DNA of 43,265 nt. It comes from an uncultured Pelagibacteraceae bacterium. GTDB taxonomy: Bacteria; Pseudomonadota; Alphaproteobacteria; Pelagibacterales; Pelagibacteraceae. The notes beneath the pieces are model-generated. The model was not told the origin of the DNA. It worked only from the letters and a program-made list of their open reading frames with translations, and did no database searches. Numbering within the stretch: position 1 is the first letter of the stretch; every line of letters begins with the position of its first letter. Positions 25,213-34,563 of this stretch are shown piece after piece. The position numbers and the translations under genes were made by a program. The stretch is taken from the NCBI GenBank assembly GCA_902630925.1, contig CACOWO010000006.1:1-43265 (forward strand), given 5' to 3'.

Positions 25213-26190
25213 ATGGTCAAAAATATTTTAATCACTGGCGGCGCTGGTTATATAGGGTCTCATATTGCTGAAATTCTATTAAAGAAAAATAAGAAAATAT
25301 TTTTAATAGATAATTTGTCCACAGGTCACCGGAAATTAATTAATAAAAAAGCAAAATTTTTTAAATTAGACATTCACAATAAAGATAAAGTTAGAAAAAT
25401 AATTGAAAAATACCATATAGACTCAATAATTCATTTAGCAGCCCATCTAATTATTGGAGAGGGTCAGAAAAAGCCTAAAAAATATTTCAAAAACAATGTT
25501 CTTGGCACTCAAAAAATACTTGAGGCATGTAAAAGAACTAAAGTAAAAAATTTTATTTTTTCTTCGACAGCAGCTATTTATAAAGAAGGTCAATATAAAG
25601 TTTCAGAGGACTCTCAAATAAAACCGAAAACTGTATACGGAAAAACAAAAATAAAGGCAGAAAGCTTAATTAAAAAATTTTCCAAAAAAAATAAAATAAA
25701 TTATGGAATATTAAGATATTTTAATATTGCTGGTTCAAGTCCATCGGGTAACATAGGTTTAGTAAATAAAAAAAGTGACCACTTATTTAAAAATTTTTCA
25801 ATTGAATTAATGAAAAAAAAACCAAAATTGAATATATATGGTACAGATTATAAAACTAAAGATGGAAGCTGTATAAGAGACTTTATTCATGTTTCAGATA
25901 TAGCGGAAATTCATTATTTGGTTTTAGAAAAAATTAACAAATTAAATACCTCAAAAATATTAAATTGTGGTTACAACAAAGGTACGTCAGTTATGGAAGT
26001 GGCTAAAGAATTTAAACGTCAGTCGTCAAAAAAGGTTGATATAGTTTATGCAAATAAACGAAAAGATGATTTGATAAAAATAATTGCATCAAATAACAAA
26101 TTAAGAAGATTTGTTAAGTGGAGACCAAAATTTAATAACCTGACTAAAATTGTCAAAAGCTGTATAGTTTGGGAAAAAAACATTAGATAA
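25213..26190 (+). CDS. galE: UDP-glucose 4-epimerase family protein
   Basis: 325 residues. N-terminal NAD motif GGAGYIGSH at 9-17, DNLSTGH, HLAAHLIIGEG, FSSTAAIY and catalytic YGKTK (Tyr and Lys of the SDR fold), then RYFNIAGS and DGSCIRDFIHVSD, all typical of GalE. Interconverts UDP-glucose and UDP-galactose for envelope polysaccharide. Starts 21 bases after tRNA-Arg; the next gene starts one base after its stop. Confidence 0.88.
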   Translation: MVKNILITGGAGYIGSHIAEILLKKNKKIFLIDNLSTGHRKLINKKAKFFKLDIHNKDKVRKIIEKYHIDSIIHLAAHLIIGEGQKKPKKYFKNNVLGTQKILEACKRTKVKNFIFSSTAAIYKEGQYKVSEDSQIKPKTVYGKTKIKAESLIKKFSKKNKINYGILRYFNIAGSSPSGNIGLVNKKSDHLFKNFSIELMKKKPKLNIYGTDYKTKDGSCIRDFIHVSDIAEIHYLVLEKINKLNTSKILNCGYNKGTSVMEVAKEFKRQSSKKVDIVYANKRKDDLIKIIASNNKLRRFVKWRPKFNNLTKIVKSCIVWEKNIR

Positions 26191-26191
26191 A

Positions 26192-27259
26192 ATGAAAAGT
26201 TACAAAATAGCTTCAATTGCTGGAGATGGAATAGGAAAAGAAGTCTTGCCAGAAAGTTTAAAAATATTGAAAGAAACAGCAAAAAAACATCAATTTAAAA
26301 TTCAATTTGATGAGTTTGATTTTGCATCATGTGATTATTACGAAAAGCATGGAAAAATGCTGCCTGATGATTGGAAAGAAAAAATTGGATCTCATGACGC
26401 AATCTTTTTTGGAGCTGTTGGAGATCCAGTAAAAGTGCCAGATCATATTAGTTTATGGGGATCTTTATTAAAATTTAGAAGAGAATTTGATCAATATGTG
26501 AACTTGAGACCTGTAAAATTATTTAATGGAGTACCGTGTCCTTTAGCAAACAAAAAACCAGGCGATATAGATATCTTAATAGTAAGAGAAAACACAGAGG
26601 GAGAATATTCTTCAGTTGGTGGTAGAATGTACAAAGATACAGAAAGAGAGATTGCTGTTCAGGAAACAATAATGTCTAGACAGGGTGTAGATAGAGTTCA
26701 AAAATATGCATTTGAATTAGCTAAATCTAAAGGAAGAAAAAAAGTAACTAACGCAACAAAATCAAATGGTATTTCAATTACAATGCCATTTTGGGATGAA
26801 AGGTTTGATATTATGAAAAAAAATTATCCTGAAATAAAAACTGATCAATTTCATATAGATATTTTAACTGCTAGATTTGTTTTAACTCCTGAGTGGTTTG
26901 ATGTAGTTGTAGCATCGAATTTGTTTGGAGATATTTTATCAGATTTAGGCCCAGCTTGTACCGGTACCATAGGTATTGCACCATCGGGAAACATTAATCC
27001 TGAAAATAGGTTTCCTTCATTATTTGAGCCAGTTCATGGCTCGGCGCCTGATATAGCTGGAAAAGGTATAGCAAATCCAATTGGGCAAATATGGTCAGGA
27101 GCATTAATGCTTGATCATTTAGGAGAAAAAGAGGCAGCTAAATCTATATTAAACTCAATTGAAAAAACCTTATCAGTCAAAGAAAATCGAACAAAAGACC
27201 TTCACGGCTCAAGTAATACGGCGCAATGCGCAAAAGCAGTTCTATCTAATATAAATTAA
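26192..27259 (+). CDS. ttuC: Tartrate dehydrogenase-type beta-decarboxylating dehydrogenase
   Basis: 355 residues, isocitrate/isopropylmalate dehydrogenase superfamily. N-terminal IAGDGIGKEVLPE; the substrate segment HISLWGSLLKFRREFDQYVNLRP is characteristic of the tartrate dehydrogenase/decarboxylase (TtuC) branch, not LeuB or Icd; then VRENTEGEYS, VASNLFGDILSDLG with metal aspartates, and EPVHGSAPDIAGKGIANP. Acts on tartrate, malate or related 2-hydroxydiacids with NAD+ and a divalent metal; the true substrate cannot be read from sequence. Ends exactly where zapE begins. Confidence 0.75.
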   Translation: MKSYKIASIAGDGIGKEVLPESLKILKETAKKHQFKIQFDEFDFASCDYYEKHGKMLPDDWKEKIGSHDAIFFGAVGDPVKVPDHISLWGSLLKFRREFDQYVNLRPVKLFNGVPCPLANKKPGDIDILIVRENTEGEYSSVGGRMYKDTEREIAVQETIMSRQGVDRVQKYAFELAKSKGRKKVTNATKSNGISITMPFWDERFDIMKKNYPEIKTDQFHIDILTARFVLTPEWFDVVVASNLFGDILSDLGPACTGTIGIAPSGNINPENRFPSLFEPVHGSAPDIAGKGIANPIGQIWSGALMLDHLGEKEAAKSILNSIEKTLSVKENRTKDLHGSSNTAQCAKAVLSNIN

Positions 27260-28297
27260 ATGTCCAAAATATTCTTACAAGATTCATTTATAGAATTTTG
27301 TGAAATTAATAAGCTTGAAGTAAATGTACAACAAGTAAAAATTATTAATTCACTAGAAAAATTTTTAGATAATAGAGAAACATTTTTAAGTAGATTTATT
27401 AAAAGAAAAAAAAAACTTTGTTTTTACCTATATGGCGAAGTAGGGGTAGGTAAAACAATGTTATTAAATTTTGCGTTTGAAAGATTGAAAATTAGAAAAC
27501 ATAGACAACATTTTAATGAATTCATGATAAATTTTCATAACTTTAGGCACGAAAAGAAAGACAATAATACGATAATCGCTTTTGTAAAAGAACTTAAGAA
27601 AAAATACGATTTAATATATTTAGACGAGTTTCAGGTTACAAATATAGTTGATGCAATGATATTGGGCAAATTATTTGAAATAATTTTTGAGGAAAAAATA
27701 AAAATTATAATTACTACTAATACAAAACTACATGACCTTTATAAAGATGGACTTCAACGAGATCAATTTTTACCATTTATTTCAATAATAGAAAATTATT
27801 CTATTCAAAAGGAATTACAAATAAAAGACGATTATAGAACAAAAAACAATGAAAAACTTCAACAAATTTTTTTTCCATTAAACGAGAAAACCTCTTTTAG
27901 ATTAAATCAGAAATTTCGTGAATTTACTAGAAACATTAACAAAGAGAGTAAAATAGTTACAACAAAAGGAAGAAATTTTGTTATTAACAATTTTTACTCT
28001 GGTATCGCTCGATTTAAGTTTAAAGATTTGTGCGATAATAATTTAGGAGCCGAGGATTACATAAATATTTCAAATTTTTGCAAGCATATATTTATTGAAG
28101 AGATTCCAAAATTTAATAATGAAAATTCTAATCAGCAACTTAGATTTATTACGATGATTGATATATTTTATGAAAAAAAAATCAGACTAACTTTATCTAT
28201 TGAAGAAAATTTAGATAATTTAAGTTCATCAAATAAACATTCTGAAGTTTTTAAACGAACTATAAGCAGAATGTTTGAGATGACTAAAAGCCCCTAA
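27260..28297 (+). CDS. zapE: AFG1/ZapE-type ATPase
   Basis: 345 residues. Walker A GEVGVGKT at 59-66, Walker B YLDEFQVTNI, sensor IITTNTKLHDLYKDGLQRDQFLPFI, and the family's later YRTK segment. Members (LACE1/AFG1 in mitochondria, ZapE in E. coli) are P-loop ATPases linked to membrane protein turnover or the division ring under stress. The ATG follows the previous stop with no gap, so co-translated with the dehydrogenase; functional link unclear. Confidence 0.85.
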   Translation: MSKIFLQDSFIEFCEINKLEVNVQQVKIINSLEKFLDNRETFLSRFIKRKKKLCFYLYGEVGVGKTMLLNFAFERLKIRKHRQHFNEFMINFHNFRHEKKDNNTIIAFVKELKKKYDLIYLDEFQVTNIVDAMILGKLFEIIFEEKIKIIITTNTKLHDLYKDGLQRDQFLPFISIIENYSIQKELQIKDDYRTKNNEKLQQIFFPLNEKTSFRLNQKFREFTRNINKESKIVTTKGRNFVINNFYSGIARFKFKDLCDNNLGAEDYINISNFCKHIFIEEIPKFNNENSNQQLRFITMIDIFYEKKIRLTLSIEENLDNLSSSNKHSEVFKRTISRMFEMTKSP

Positions 28298-28321
28298 TTA
28301 CAAGTAGTATTATCATATATG

Positions 28322-28351
28322 TTGAAAGTCCCCTTGAAAAGAAGCTATATT
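28322..28351 (+). promoter_or_regulatory. Candidate sigma70 promoter of aapJQMP
   Basis: TTGAAA (28322-28327), 18-base spacer, TATATT (28346-28351). It would give a leader of roughly 105-110 bases carrying the two inverted repeats. By-eye match only. Confidence 0.45.
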
Positions 28352-28403
28352 TAGTACCTGCTTAAAATTGTAATTCGAGCCAAAGTAGATGATAATCCAC
28401 CCG

Positions 28404-28424
28404 TTTTGAAACATCGTTTCAAAA
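28404..28424 (+). promoter_or_regulatory. Hairpin TTTTGAAAC-ATC-GTTTCAAAA in the aapJ leader
   Basis: Perfect 9-bp inverted repeat with a 3-base loop, 42 bases before the aapJ start. The inner arms TTGAAAC/GTTTCAA are identical to the glpV leader hairpin. Either an mRNA 5' stem-loop or an operator. Confidence 0.55.
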
Positions 28425-28425
28425 A

Positions 28426-28439
28426 TATTGTTAACAATA
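28426..28439. promoter_or_regulatory. 14-bp perfect palindrome in the aapJ leader
   Basis: TATTGTTAACAATA, 27 bases before the aapJ ATG and adjoining the hairpin. A two-fold symmetric site like this fits a dimeric regulator. The same stretch also contains CAA-N5-TTG (28420-28430), the spacing reported for NtrX sites in Brucella, but so short a motif is weak evidence in AT-rich DNA. Confidence 0.4.
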
Positions 28440-28466
28440 ATAATAACTAAAGAGGATTATAATAAT

Positions 28467-29513
28467 ATGATCAAATCAATCAAAACTTGGATTTTAGTTG
28501 GATTTGCATCTTTGCTTTTAGTCGCTTGCGGCCAAGGCGGAGGAGGAGCTGGTTCAAAAAAATCTAAAACTTTAGACAATACTAAGAAAGCTGGTTTTGT
28601 GAAATGTGGTGTTTCACAAGGTCTACCTGGTTTCTCTAATGCAGATGAAGCAGGAAACTGGACTGGTATTGACGTAGATGTATGTAGAGCTGTTGCTGCA
28701 GCTGTTTTAGGTGATGCAGACAAAGTTAAATATACTCCGTTAAGTGCTAAAGAAAGATTTACGGCATTAACATCAGGTGAAATCGATGTACTTGCACGTA
28801 ACACTACTTGGACATTATCAAGAGATGCTGACATCGGTTTAACTTTTGTTGGTGTAAACTTTTATGATGGTCAAGGTTTCATGGTGAGAAAAAATTCAGG
28901 AATTAATTCTGTGAATGATTTCAAAAACGGTATTTCTGCTTGTACAAATACAGGTACGACTACCGAGCTTAACATGAGAGACTTCTTTAATTCTAAAAAC
29001 ATAAGTTACGAACCAATTGCGTTTGAAAAAGCAGACGAAGTTGTTGCAGCTTATGATGCTGGAAGATGTGATACTTACACTACAGATAAATCTGGTTTAG
29101 CGGCACAAAGAACTAAAATGTCAAATCCAGATGAGCACAAAGTATTACCTGAAACGATCTCTAAAGAACCATTAGGTCCTGTTGTAAGACAAGGAGATGC
29201 AGTATGGGAAGATATCGTAAGATGGTCTCTAAATACTATGATTGAAGCTGAAGAGTATGGTGTAAATTCATCAAACGCTTCTAGCCTAAAAGACTCTGAG
29301 AACCCAGCTATTAAGAGATTAGTTGGTTCTGAAGGTGAACTAGGTGCTGCTTTTGGTCTAGATAACGACTGGAGCTTAAGAATTATCGAGCAAGTTGGTA
29401 ACTACGGTGAAAGCTATAAAAAACACATAGCTGATACTGGAATTTTACCTAATAGAGGTCCTAATCAATTATGGACAAAAGGTGGAATTCTTTACGTACC
29501 ACCAGCAAGATAA
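28467..29513 (+). CDS. aapJ: General amino-acid ABC importer, binding protein (lipoprotein form)
   Basis: 348 residues from ATG 28467, chosen because AGAGGA sits just upstream and the signal peptide follows at once; an in-frame upstream start would add an odd N terminus. Lipobox LLLVAC with Cys21, then a glycine-rich linker. Mature sequence GFVKCGVSQGLPGFSNADEAGNWTG, YTPLSAKERFTALTSGEIDV and CDTYTTDKSGLA is AapJ/BztA/YhdW type. Binds a broad set of L-amino acids in the periplasm. Being a lipoprotein is unusual for this family in Gram-negatives. A terminator at 29528 separates it from aapQ. Confidence 0.9.
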   Translation: MIKSIKTWILVGFASLLLVACGQGGGGAGSKKSKTLDNTKKAGFVKCGVSQGLPGFSNADEAGNWTGIDVDVCRAVAAAVLGDADKVKYTPLSAKERFTALTSGEIDVLARNTTWTLSRDADIGLTFVGVNFYDGQGFMVRKNSGINSVNDFKNGISACTNTGTTTELNMRDFFNSKNISYEPIAFEKADEVVAAYDAGRCDTYTTDKSGLAAQRTKMSNPDEHKVLPETISKEPLGPVVRQGDAVWEDIVRWSLNTMIEAEEYGVNSSNASSLKDSENPAIKRLVGSEGELGAAFGLDNDWSLRIIEQVGNYGESYKKHIADTGILPNRGPNQLWTKGGILYVPPAR

Positions 29514-29527
29514 TTGCTAATTAAATT

Positions 29528-29560
29528 AAAAAGGGCTGGATTAATCTGGCCCTTTTTTTT
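29528..29560 (+). terminator. Intrinsic terminator/attenuator after aapJ
   Basis: AAAAAGGGC / GCCCTTTTT stem with a run of eight T. Since aapQ starts 12 bases later, partial read-through is expected, as at the glpV-glpS junction. Confidence 0.85.
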
Positions 29561-29572
29561 ATTCTTAAAATA

Positions 29573-30748
29573 ATGATTTTTAAAAAATTCAACATTGAAA
29601 ACAAAAAAGCAAGAGATTTAATTCCTCAAGCAATAACCGTTTTAGCTTTACTGTCCGTTATTGTTTATTTTGCAACCAATGCTCAAATTAACATGGGCAA
29701 CAGAGGAATATCTTTTGGATTTGGATTTTTAAATCAAGAAGCATCATTCGATATTACCTTTTCAATGATCGAATATGATGGTTCGCACTCGTATGGAAGA
29801 GCTTTTTTAGTAGGTTTATTAAATACAATTTTAGTCTCAGTAATAGGAATATTTTTTGCAACAATTATGGGAGTAATAGTTGGCGTATCTAGACTATCAG
29901 ATAACTATTTAATCGCTAAAGTAGCAGAGTGGTATGTAGAAATTTTTAGAAACATTCCCTTAATTTTGCAAATATTTTTTTGGTATTTTGCAGCACTAAG
30001 AGCATTACCTTTACCTGAAAACGGTATAAGTTTTTATGATATTTCATTTTTAACAATAAAAGGTTGGTATGTTCCGAAATTTATATGGACCAATTTTAAT
30101 ATTTTTCTTTTATCAATAATTGCAGCGTTTATAGCAATTTATTTTATTAATTCTTATGCAACTAAACAAAGAGAACAATTTGGAAAACAAATACCAACAT
30201 TAATCATTTCTTTTTTAACATTAATATTAATACCTTTAATTACATTTCTTTTTCTTGGAGTATCACTTACTTTTGAATACCCTGTTTTAAAACAACTTTC
30301 TCCAACAGTCTTTACTTATGCGGGCGGCGTAAGCATTATTCCTGAATTAATTGCATTAGCTTTAGCTTTATCAATGTACACAGCAACATTCATTGCTGAA
30401 AACGTAAGAGCTGGAATTTTAGGAGTTGGCAAAGGTCAAAAAGAAGCTGCAGCAAGTATAGGATTAAATAAAAATCAAATTTTAAAACTCGTAGTGATGC
30501 CCCAAGCATTAAGAATAATTATTCCACCAACTACTAATCAGTATTTAAATCTAACAAAAAATTCTTCATTAGCGGCCGCAATTGCATATCCAGATATAGT
30601 ATTAGTCTTTGCGGGAACTGCTTTAATGCAAACGGGCAGGGCAATTGAAATAATTTCTATTACTATGCTTACTTATTTAACTTTGAGTATCTCAATTTCA
30701 ATATTTATGAATTGGTACAACAAAAAAATGGCAATAAAGGAAAAATAA
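29573..30748 (+). CDS. aapQ: General amino-acid ABC importer permease AapQ
   Basis: 391 residues, typical AapQ/BztB/YhdX length. About eight hydrophobic segments; the HisM-type domain shows VEIFRNIPLILQIFFWYFA and the coupling loop GQKEAAASIGLNKNQILKLVVMPQALR at about 290-316. The long insert between the first and second TM groups (NMGNRGISFGFGFLNQEASFDI onward) is family-typical. Stop overlaps the aapM start (TAATG). Confidence 0.92.
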   Translation: MIFKKFNIENKKARDLIPQAITVLALLSVIVYFATNAQINMGNRGISFGFGFLNQEASFDITFSMIEYDGSHSYGRAFLVGLLNTILVSVIGIFFATIMGVIVGVSRLSDNYLIAKVAEWYVEIFRNIPLILQIFFWYFAALRALPLPENGISFYDISFLTIKGWYVPKFIWTNFNIFLLSIIAAFIAIYFINSYATKQREQFGKQIPTLIISFLTLILIPLITFLFLGVSLTFEYPVLKQLSPTVFTYAGGVSIIPELIALALALSMYTATFIAENVRAGILGVGKGQKEAAASIGLNKNQILKLVVMPQALRIIIPPTTNQYLNLTKNSSLAAAIAYPDIVLVFAGTALMQTGRAIEIISITMLTYLTLSISISIFMNWYNKKMAIKEK

Positions 30749-32001
30749 TGAATTTAATTGCAAAACCTTCTAAAGAAAATATTAAAACTTACGTTCCAAT
30801 AGGTTTGTCTCTTGTCTCTTTAAGTATTTTAGATGTATTTGTTAATGCTTTTTTCAATTTTAACTTAATGGCATTTTTGCCCTCTGCATTAAGCTATTTT
30901 TTACCATTAATATTAGGTTTTACTGGCTTCTACCTTATTAGAATTGAATTTAGCGGTGCTCGTTCCTTAGATATATTAAATAAAAATATAAATTCTAATA
31001 ATTTTAATGCTTTATTAACACTTTTCACAATTTTTATTATTATAAAATCTATTCCTCCAATGTTGGATTGGTTTATTTTAGATGCAAATTTTGTAGGTAA
31101 CTCAAAAGATGATTGTACAGGTGATGGTGCTTGTTGGGTTTTTATAAAGGTTTGGTTTAATAGATTTATGTATGGTCTTTATCCTGATGCAGAACAATGG
31201 AGAATAAATACAGCTTTTTTAATTTTATTTGCTGTGGTAGGAGCTTCATTTTTTGTATCTGAAAAGCTTAAAAAATACTTTATTTTATTCTTAGTTTTTG
31301 TTTTTCCATTCTTAGGAATTAAACTTATTTCAGGTGGAAGTTTTGGACTTGAGTACGTTGAAAGTGCAGCCTGGGGAGGTCTTTCATTAACTTTCATTAT
31401 TTCCGCTTTTGCAATACTTTTCTGTTTTCCGATTGGAGTAATTTTAGCCCTAGGAAGAAGATCCTCATTGCCAGCGATTAAATATATTTCTATTGGTTTT
31501 ATAGAACTTTGGAGAGGAGTCCCTCTAATTACAGTTCTATTTATGTCAGCTGTAATGTTTCCTATGTTTTTACCAGATGGTACTTTTATTGATAAGTTAA
31601 TTAGAGTTTTGATAGCAATAACATTATTTGAAGCTGCATACATGGCCGAGGTAGTTAGAGGAGGGTTGCAAGCTTTACCTAAAGGTCAATACGAAGCTGC
31701 TAAGTCTTTAGGAATGGGTTATTGGAGAATGAATGCACTAATAATATTGCCGCAAGCCCTTAAATTAGTGATACCTGGGATAGCAAACACTCTTTTAGCA
31801 CTTGTTAAAGATACTCCATTAATTTTTGTTGTAGGGTTGATGGAATTAGCAGGTATGATAGGCTTAGCAAAAACAAATCCTAAATGGCTTGGGATGGCAA
31901 TGGAAGGCTATGTTTTTGCAGGTTTAGTTTTCTGGGTAATATGTTATGCAATGAGTAGATACAGTCAAAATTTAGAGAAAAAGTTAAGTACAGAAAGATA
32001 A
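30748..32001 (+). CDS. aapM: General amino-acid ABC importer permease AapM
   Basis: 417 residues from the ATG at 30748 in TAATG with aapQ; an upstream in-frame start would read backwards into aapQ. Several N-terminal TM helices, then a HisM-like domain with [21 protein letters not shown] and the coupling loop [27 protein letters not shown]. Heterodimer partner of AapQ. aapP follows 2 bases after its stop. Confidence 0.92.
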   Translation: MNLIAKPSKENIKTYVPIGLSLVSLSILDVFVNAFFNFNLMAFLPSALSYFLPLILGFTGFYLIRIEFSGARSLDILNKNINSNNFNALLTLFTIFIIIKSIPPMLDWFILDANFVGNSKDDCTGDGACWVFIKVWFNRFMYGLYPDAEQWRINTAFLILFAVVGASFFVSEKLKKYFILFLVFVFPFLGIKLISGGSFGLEYVESAAWGGLSLTFIISAFAILFCFPIGVILALGRRSSLPAIKYISIGFIELWRGVPLITVLFMSAVMFPMFLPDGTFIDKLIRVLIAITLFEAAYMAEVVRGGLQALPKGQYEAAKSLGMGYWRMNALIILPQALKLVIPGIANTLLALVKDTPLIFVVGLMELAGMIGLAKTNPKWLGMAMEGYVFAGLVFWVICYAMSRYSQNLEKKLSTER

Positions 32002-32003
32002 CA

Positions 32004-32735
32004 ATGTCAAAAATAATTGAGCTTAAAAATGTAAATAAATGGTTTGATAAGTTTCAAGTTCTAAAGGACATTGATCTTGAAGTAGCCCCACAAGAAAAAA
32101 TTGTAATTTGTGGACCATCTGGATCTGGTAAGTCAACGCTAATCAGATGTATTAATAGATTAGAAGAACACCAAGAAGGAAATATTATTGTAGATGGTAC
32201 AGAACTTTCTGAAAGTACAAAAAATATTGAAAAAATAAGAGCTGAAGTTGGAATGGTATTTCAACAGTTTAATTTATTTCCCCACTTATCTATTTTAGAT
32301 AATTGTTCTTTGGCCCCTATATGGGTAAAAAAACTTCCAAAAAAACAAGCTGAGGAAATAGCAATGAATAATTTAAAAAGAGTTCAGATTGATGATCAAG
32401 CTTTAAAATTCCCTGGACAACTCTCAGGAGGGCAACAACAACGAGCAGCAATAGCAAGAGCTTTATGTATGGAACCTAAAATAATGTTATTCGACGAACC
32501 AACGTCTGCTCTTGATCCTGAAATGATTAAAGAAGTTCTAGATGTGATGGTTGATTTAGCTAAAGGTGGAATGACTATGATTGTAGTCACACATGAAATG
32601 GGTTTTGCAAAAGAAGTTGCAGATTATATGATTTTTATGGATGAAGGAAAAATAGTAGAAAGGGCTAAAACGAAAGAGTTTTTTGAAAATCCTAAGTCAG
32701 ATCGAACTAAACTATTTTTAAGTCAAATACTATAA
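32004..32735 (+). CDS. aapP: General amino-acid ABC importer ATPase AapP
   Basis: 243 residues, GlnQ/HisP size. Walker [11 protein letters not shown]-loop FQQFN, signature LSGGQQQR, Walker B IMLFDEP, D-loop SALD and H-loop VTHEMGFA, all canonical. Energises AapQM uptake of amino acids. The last 6 bases overlap the end of the convergent cysteine synthase gene. Confidence 0.94.
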   Translation: MSKIIELKNVNKWFDKFQVLKDIDLEVAPQEKIVICGPSGSGKSTLIRCINRLEEHQEGNIIVDGTELSESTKNIEKIRAEVGMVFQQFNLFPHLSILDNCSLAPIWVKKLPKKQAEEIAMNNLKRVQIDDQALKFPGQLSGGQQQRAAIARALCMEPKIMLFDEPTSALDPEMIKEVLDVMVDLAKGGMTMIVVTHEMGFAKEVADYMIFMDEGKIVERAKTKEFFENPKSDRTKLFLSQIL

Positions 32736-33725
32736 CCATTTTGGAATTGGTAAATTTTTACTTTTTAAAAATTCTTTATTAAAAATTTTACTTGCATATC
32801 TTTTACCATGATCACAAAGAATTGTTACAATTGTTTTTCCAGGACCCATCTTTTTTGCGAGTTTAATAGCGCCAGCGATGTTAATACCTGAAGATCCACC
32901 TAGTACAATTTTTTGCTTTTCTATTAAATCATATACTATTTGTAAGGCTTCAGTATCATTAGTCTGAAAGGCCTCATCAACTAAAGCTTTTTCAAAATTT
33001 TTTGTGACTCTCGCTGTTCCGATACCTTCAGTAATTGAACTTCCTGAATTTTCTAATTTATTATTTGTAATATAAGAGTATAAAGATGATCCCATAGGAT
33101 CAGATAACGCTATTTTTATATTTTTATTCTTATTTTTTAACCCAATTGAAACACCTGCTAAAGTGCCACCAGTACCTACAGCACAAGTGAACCCATCTAT
33201 TGAACCAGCTGTTTGACTCCATATTTCTTCAGAAGTAGTTCTGATATGTGCTTCAGTATTAATTACATTGTCAAATTGATTAGCCCAATACACTCCATTT
33301 TTACTTTTTTTATTTAAATCCTCCGCTATTTGCTTTGATTGTTTTATGTAATTTTTTGGGTTTGAATAGGGTACAGCTTCAACCTCAATCAGTTCTGCCC
33401 CTAGTTTTTTTAATGTTTCTTTTTTTTCTATCGATTGCGTATTCGGAATGACAATCTTTAATTTAAGACCATATTCTTTACAAACAACAGCTAATCCTAT
33501 CCCAGTGTTTCCAGCTGTACCTTCCACAATAGTACCACCTTCAGAGATAAGTTTTTTTTTTAATGCATCTTCAACAATAAATAACGCAGCTCTATCTTTT
33601 ACTGACTCTCCAGGATTAAAATATTCAGCCTTTCCATATATATTACAACCAGTCAATTCTGAGGCTTGTTTTAATCTTACTAATGGTGTATTTCCAATTT
33701 GTGATATTACAGAGTTTGTTTCCAT
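32730..33725 (-). CDS. cysK: Cysteine synthase family PLP enzyme
   Basis: 331 residues, fold-type II PLP enzyme. PLP lysine Lys43 in NPGESVKDR, the phosphate/asparagine loop [10 protein letters not shown] (68-77), GTGGTLAG near 188 and [11 protein letters not shown] toward the end. Ordinary CysK has EPTSGNTG; the EGTAGNTG variant and slightly greater length place this in a side branch also called cysteine synthase (CysK/CysM-like), so O-acetylserine sulfhydrylase is likely but cystathionine or desulfhydrase activity is possible. Faces aapP with a 6-base overlap; divergent from the DUF6134 gene over 12 bases. Confidence 0.8.
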   Translation of the reverse strand: METNSVISQIGNTPLVRLKQASELTGCNIYGKAEYFNPGESVKDRAALFIVEDALKKKLISEGGTIVEGTAGNTGIGLAVVCKEYGLKLKIVIPNTQSIEKKETLKKLGAELIEVEAVPYSNPKNYIKQSKQIAEDLNKKSKNGVYWANQFDNVINTEAHIRTTSEEIWSQTAGSIDGFTCAVGTGGTLAGVSIGLKNKNKNIKIALSDPMGSSLYSYITNNKLENSGSSITEGIGTARVTKNFEKALVDEAFQTNDTEALQIVYDLIEKQKIVLGGSSGINIAGAIKLAKKMGPGKTIVTILCDHGKRYASKIFNKEFLKSKNLPIPKWL

Positions 33726-33737
33726 ATCATTAAATAT

Positions 33738-34421
33738 ATGAAAAAATATTTACTTTCAATTGCTTTAATTTTACTTTTATCTTTAGAAATTAATGCTCAC
33801 GTTGGTCATTATGCAAAATTTAATTATTTAGAATACGAACTTTTTAGAAATAATAAATTAATAGGATATCATAAATATGATTTCCAAAGAAAAGGCGAAA
33901 ATCTTGTTATAAATAATGAGGTTAGTTTTAAAATCACAAAGCTAGGTATAGATCTTTACAATTATTACGCAAAAGGAGTTGAAAAGTACAATAATGGAAT
34001 TTTTTCAGGTTTTAACTCAAAAACAAATCAAAATAAAAAAGAAAAATATGTAAATATAACTGTAGATCCAAATGATAAAAATCTTATTATTGATGGTTCA
34101 TCTTTTCAAGGATCAGTAGACAAAGATATGATAATAGGAACCTGGTGGAATCATGAAATTGTTCAAAAGAAAGCTCAAATTAGTGCAGTATCTGGAAGAA
34201 TCATTGAGCAAAAAGTTGAATTTATAGGTAAAGAAGAAATAATTATAGGTGATAAAACTTATAAAACCTTAAGGTTTAATTTTAGTTCATCTGATCCAAG
34301 TTTATCAAAAGATAAAAAACTTAATACAGATATTTGGTATGAAGAAGGAACTTATTTATGGGTTAAAGCAGCCTTTGATAAGACTGGATACTGGGAATAT
34401 AGGTTGAAAAAAGTAAAATAA
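33738..34421 (+). CDS. Exported DUF6134-type protein
   Basis: 227 residues with signal peptide about 1-20 (cleavage after LEINA). The mature part is beta-rich: LEYELFRNNKLIGYHKYDFQ, a lysine-rich centre, DIWYEEGTYLWVKAAFDKTGYWEYRLKK at the end, the pattern I associate with DUF6134/DUF3108-like periplasmic proteins. Function unknown. Its ATG is 12 bases from the divergent cysteine synthase start, so they probably share a promoter region. Confidence 0.65.
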   Translation: MKKYLLSIALILLLSLEINAHVGHYAKFNYLEYELFRNNKLIGYHKYDFQRKGENLVINNEVSFKITKLGIDLYNYYAKGVEKYNNGIFSGFNSKTNQNKKEKYVNITVDPNDKNLIIDGSSFQGSVDKDMIIGTWWNHEIVQKKAQISAVSGRIIEQKVEFIGKEEIIIGDKTYKTLRFNFSSSDPSLSKDKKLNTDIWYEEGTYLWVKAAFDKTGYWEYRLKKVK

Positions 34422-34454
34422 TTCATTTCTTCACTTTATTTTTTTGCTTTAGTC

Positions 34455-34482
34455 AATACCAAATATATGTTTTTTTGGTATT
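34455..34482. repeat. Inverted repeat in the spacer before the XRE gene
   Basis: AATACCAAA / TTTGGTATT, perfect 9-bp arms with a 10-base loop. No T run follows on either strand, so a weak terminator at best; an operator for the adjacent XRE regulator is possible. Six C and ten A follow at 34488-34503. Confidence 0.4.
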
Positions 34483-34563
34483 TCAGACCCCCCAAAAAAA
34501 AAATTATTATGTATTGCTAAATTGTTCATTTTGAGGTTTTATAATTAAAAATTAGGGAGTTCT

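Noticed and set aside
28457-28834. Antisense 125-codon frame opposite the start of aapJ
   Set aside because: Covers the signal peptide and first domain of aapJ; proline/serine-rich translation typical of antisense shadow.
31179-31643. Antisense 154-codon frame within aapM
   Set aside because: It lies wholly opposite a well-supported permease gene, with composition explained by the sense codons and no ribosome site or conserved motif.
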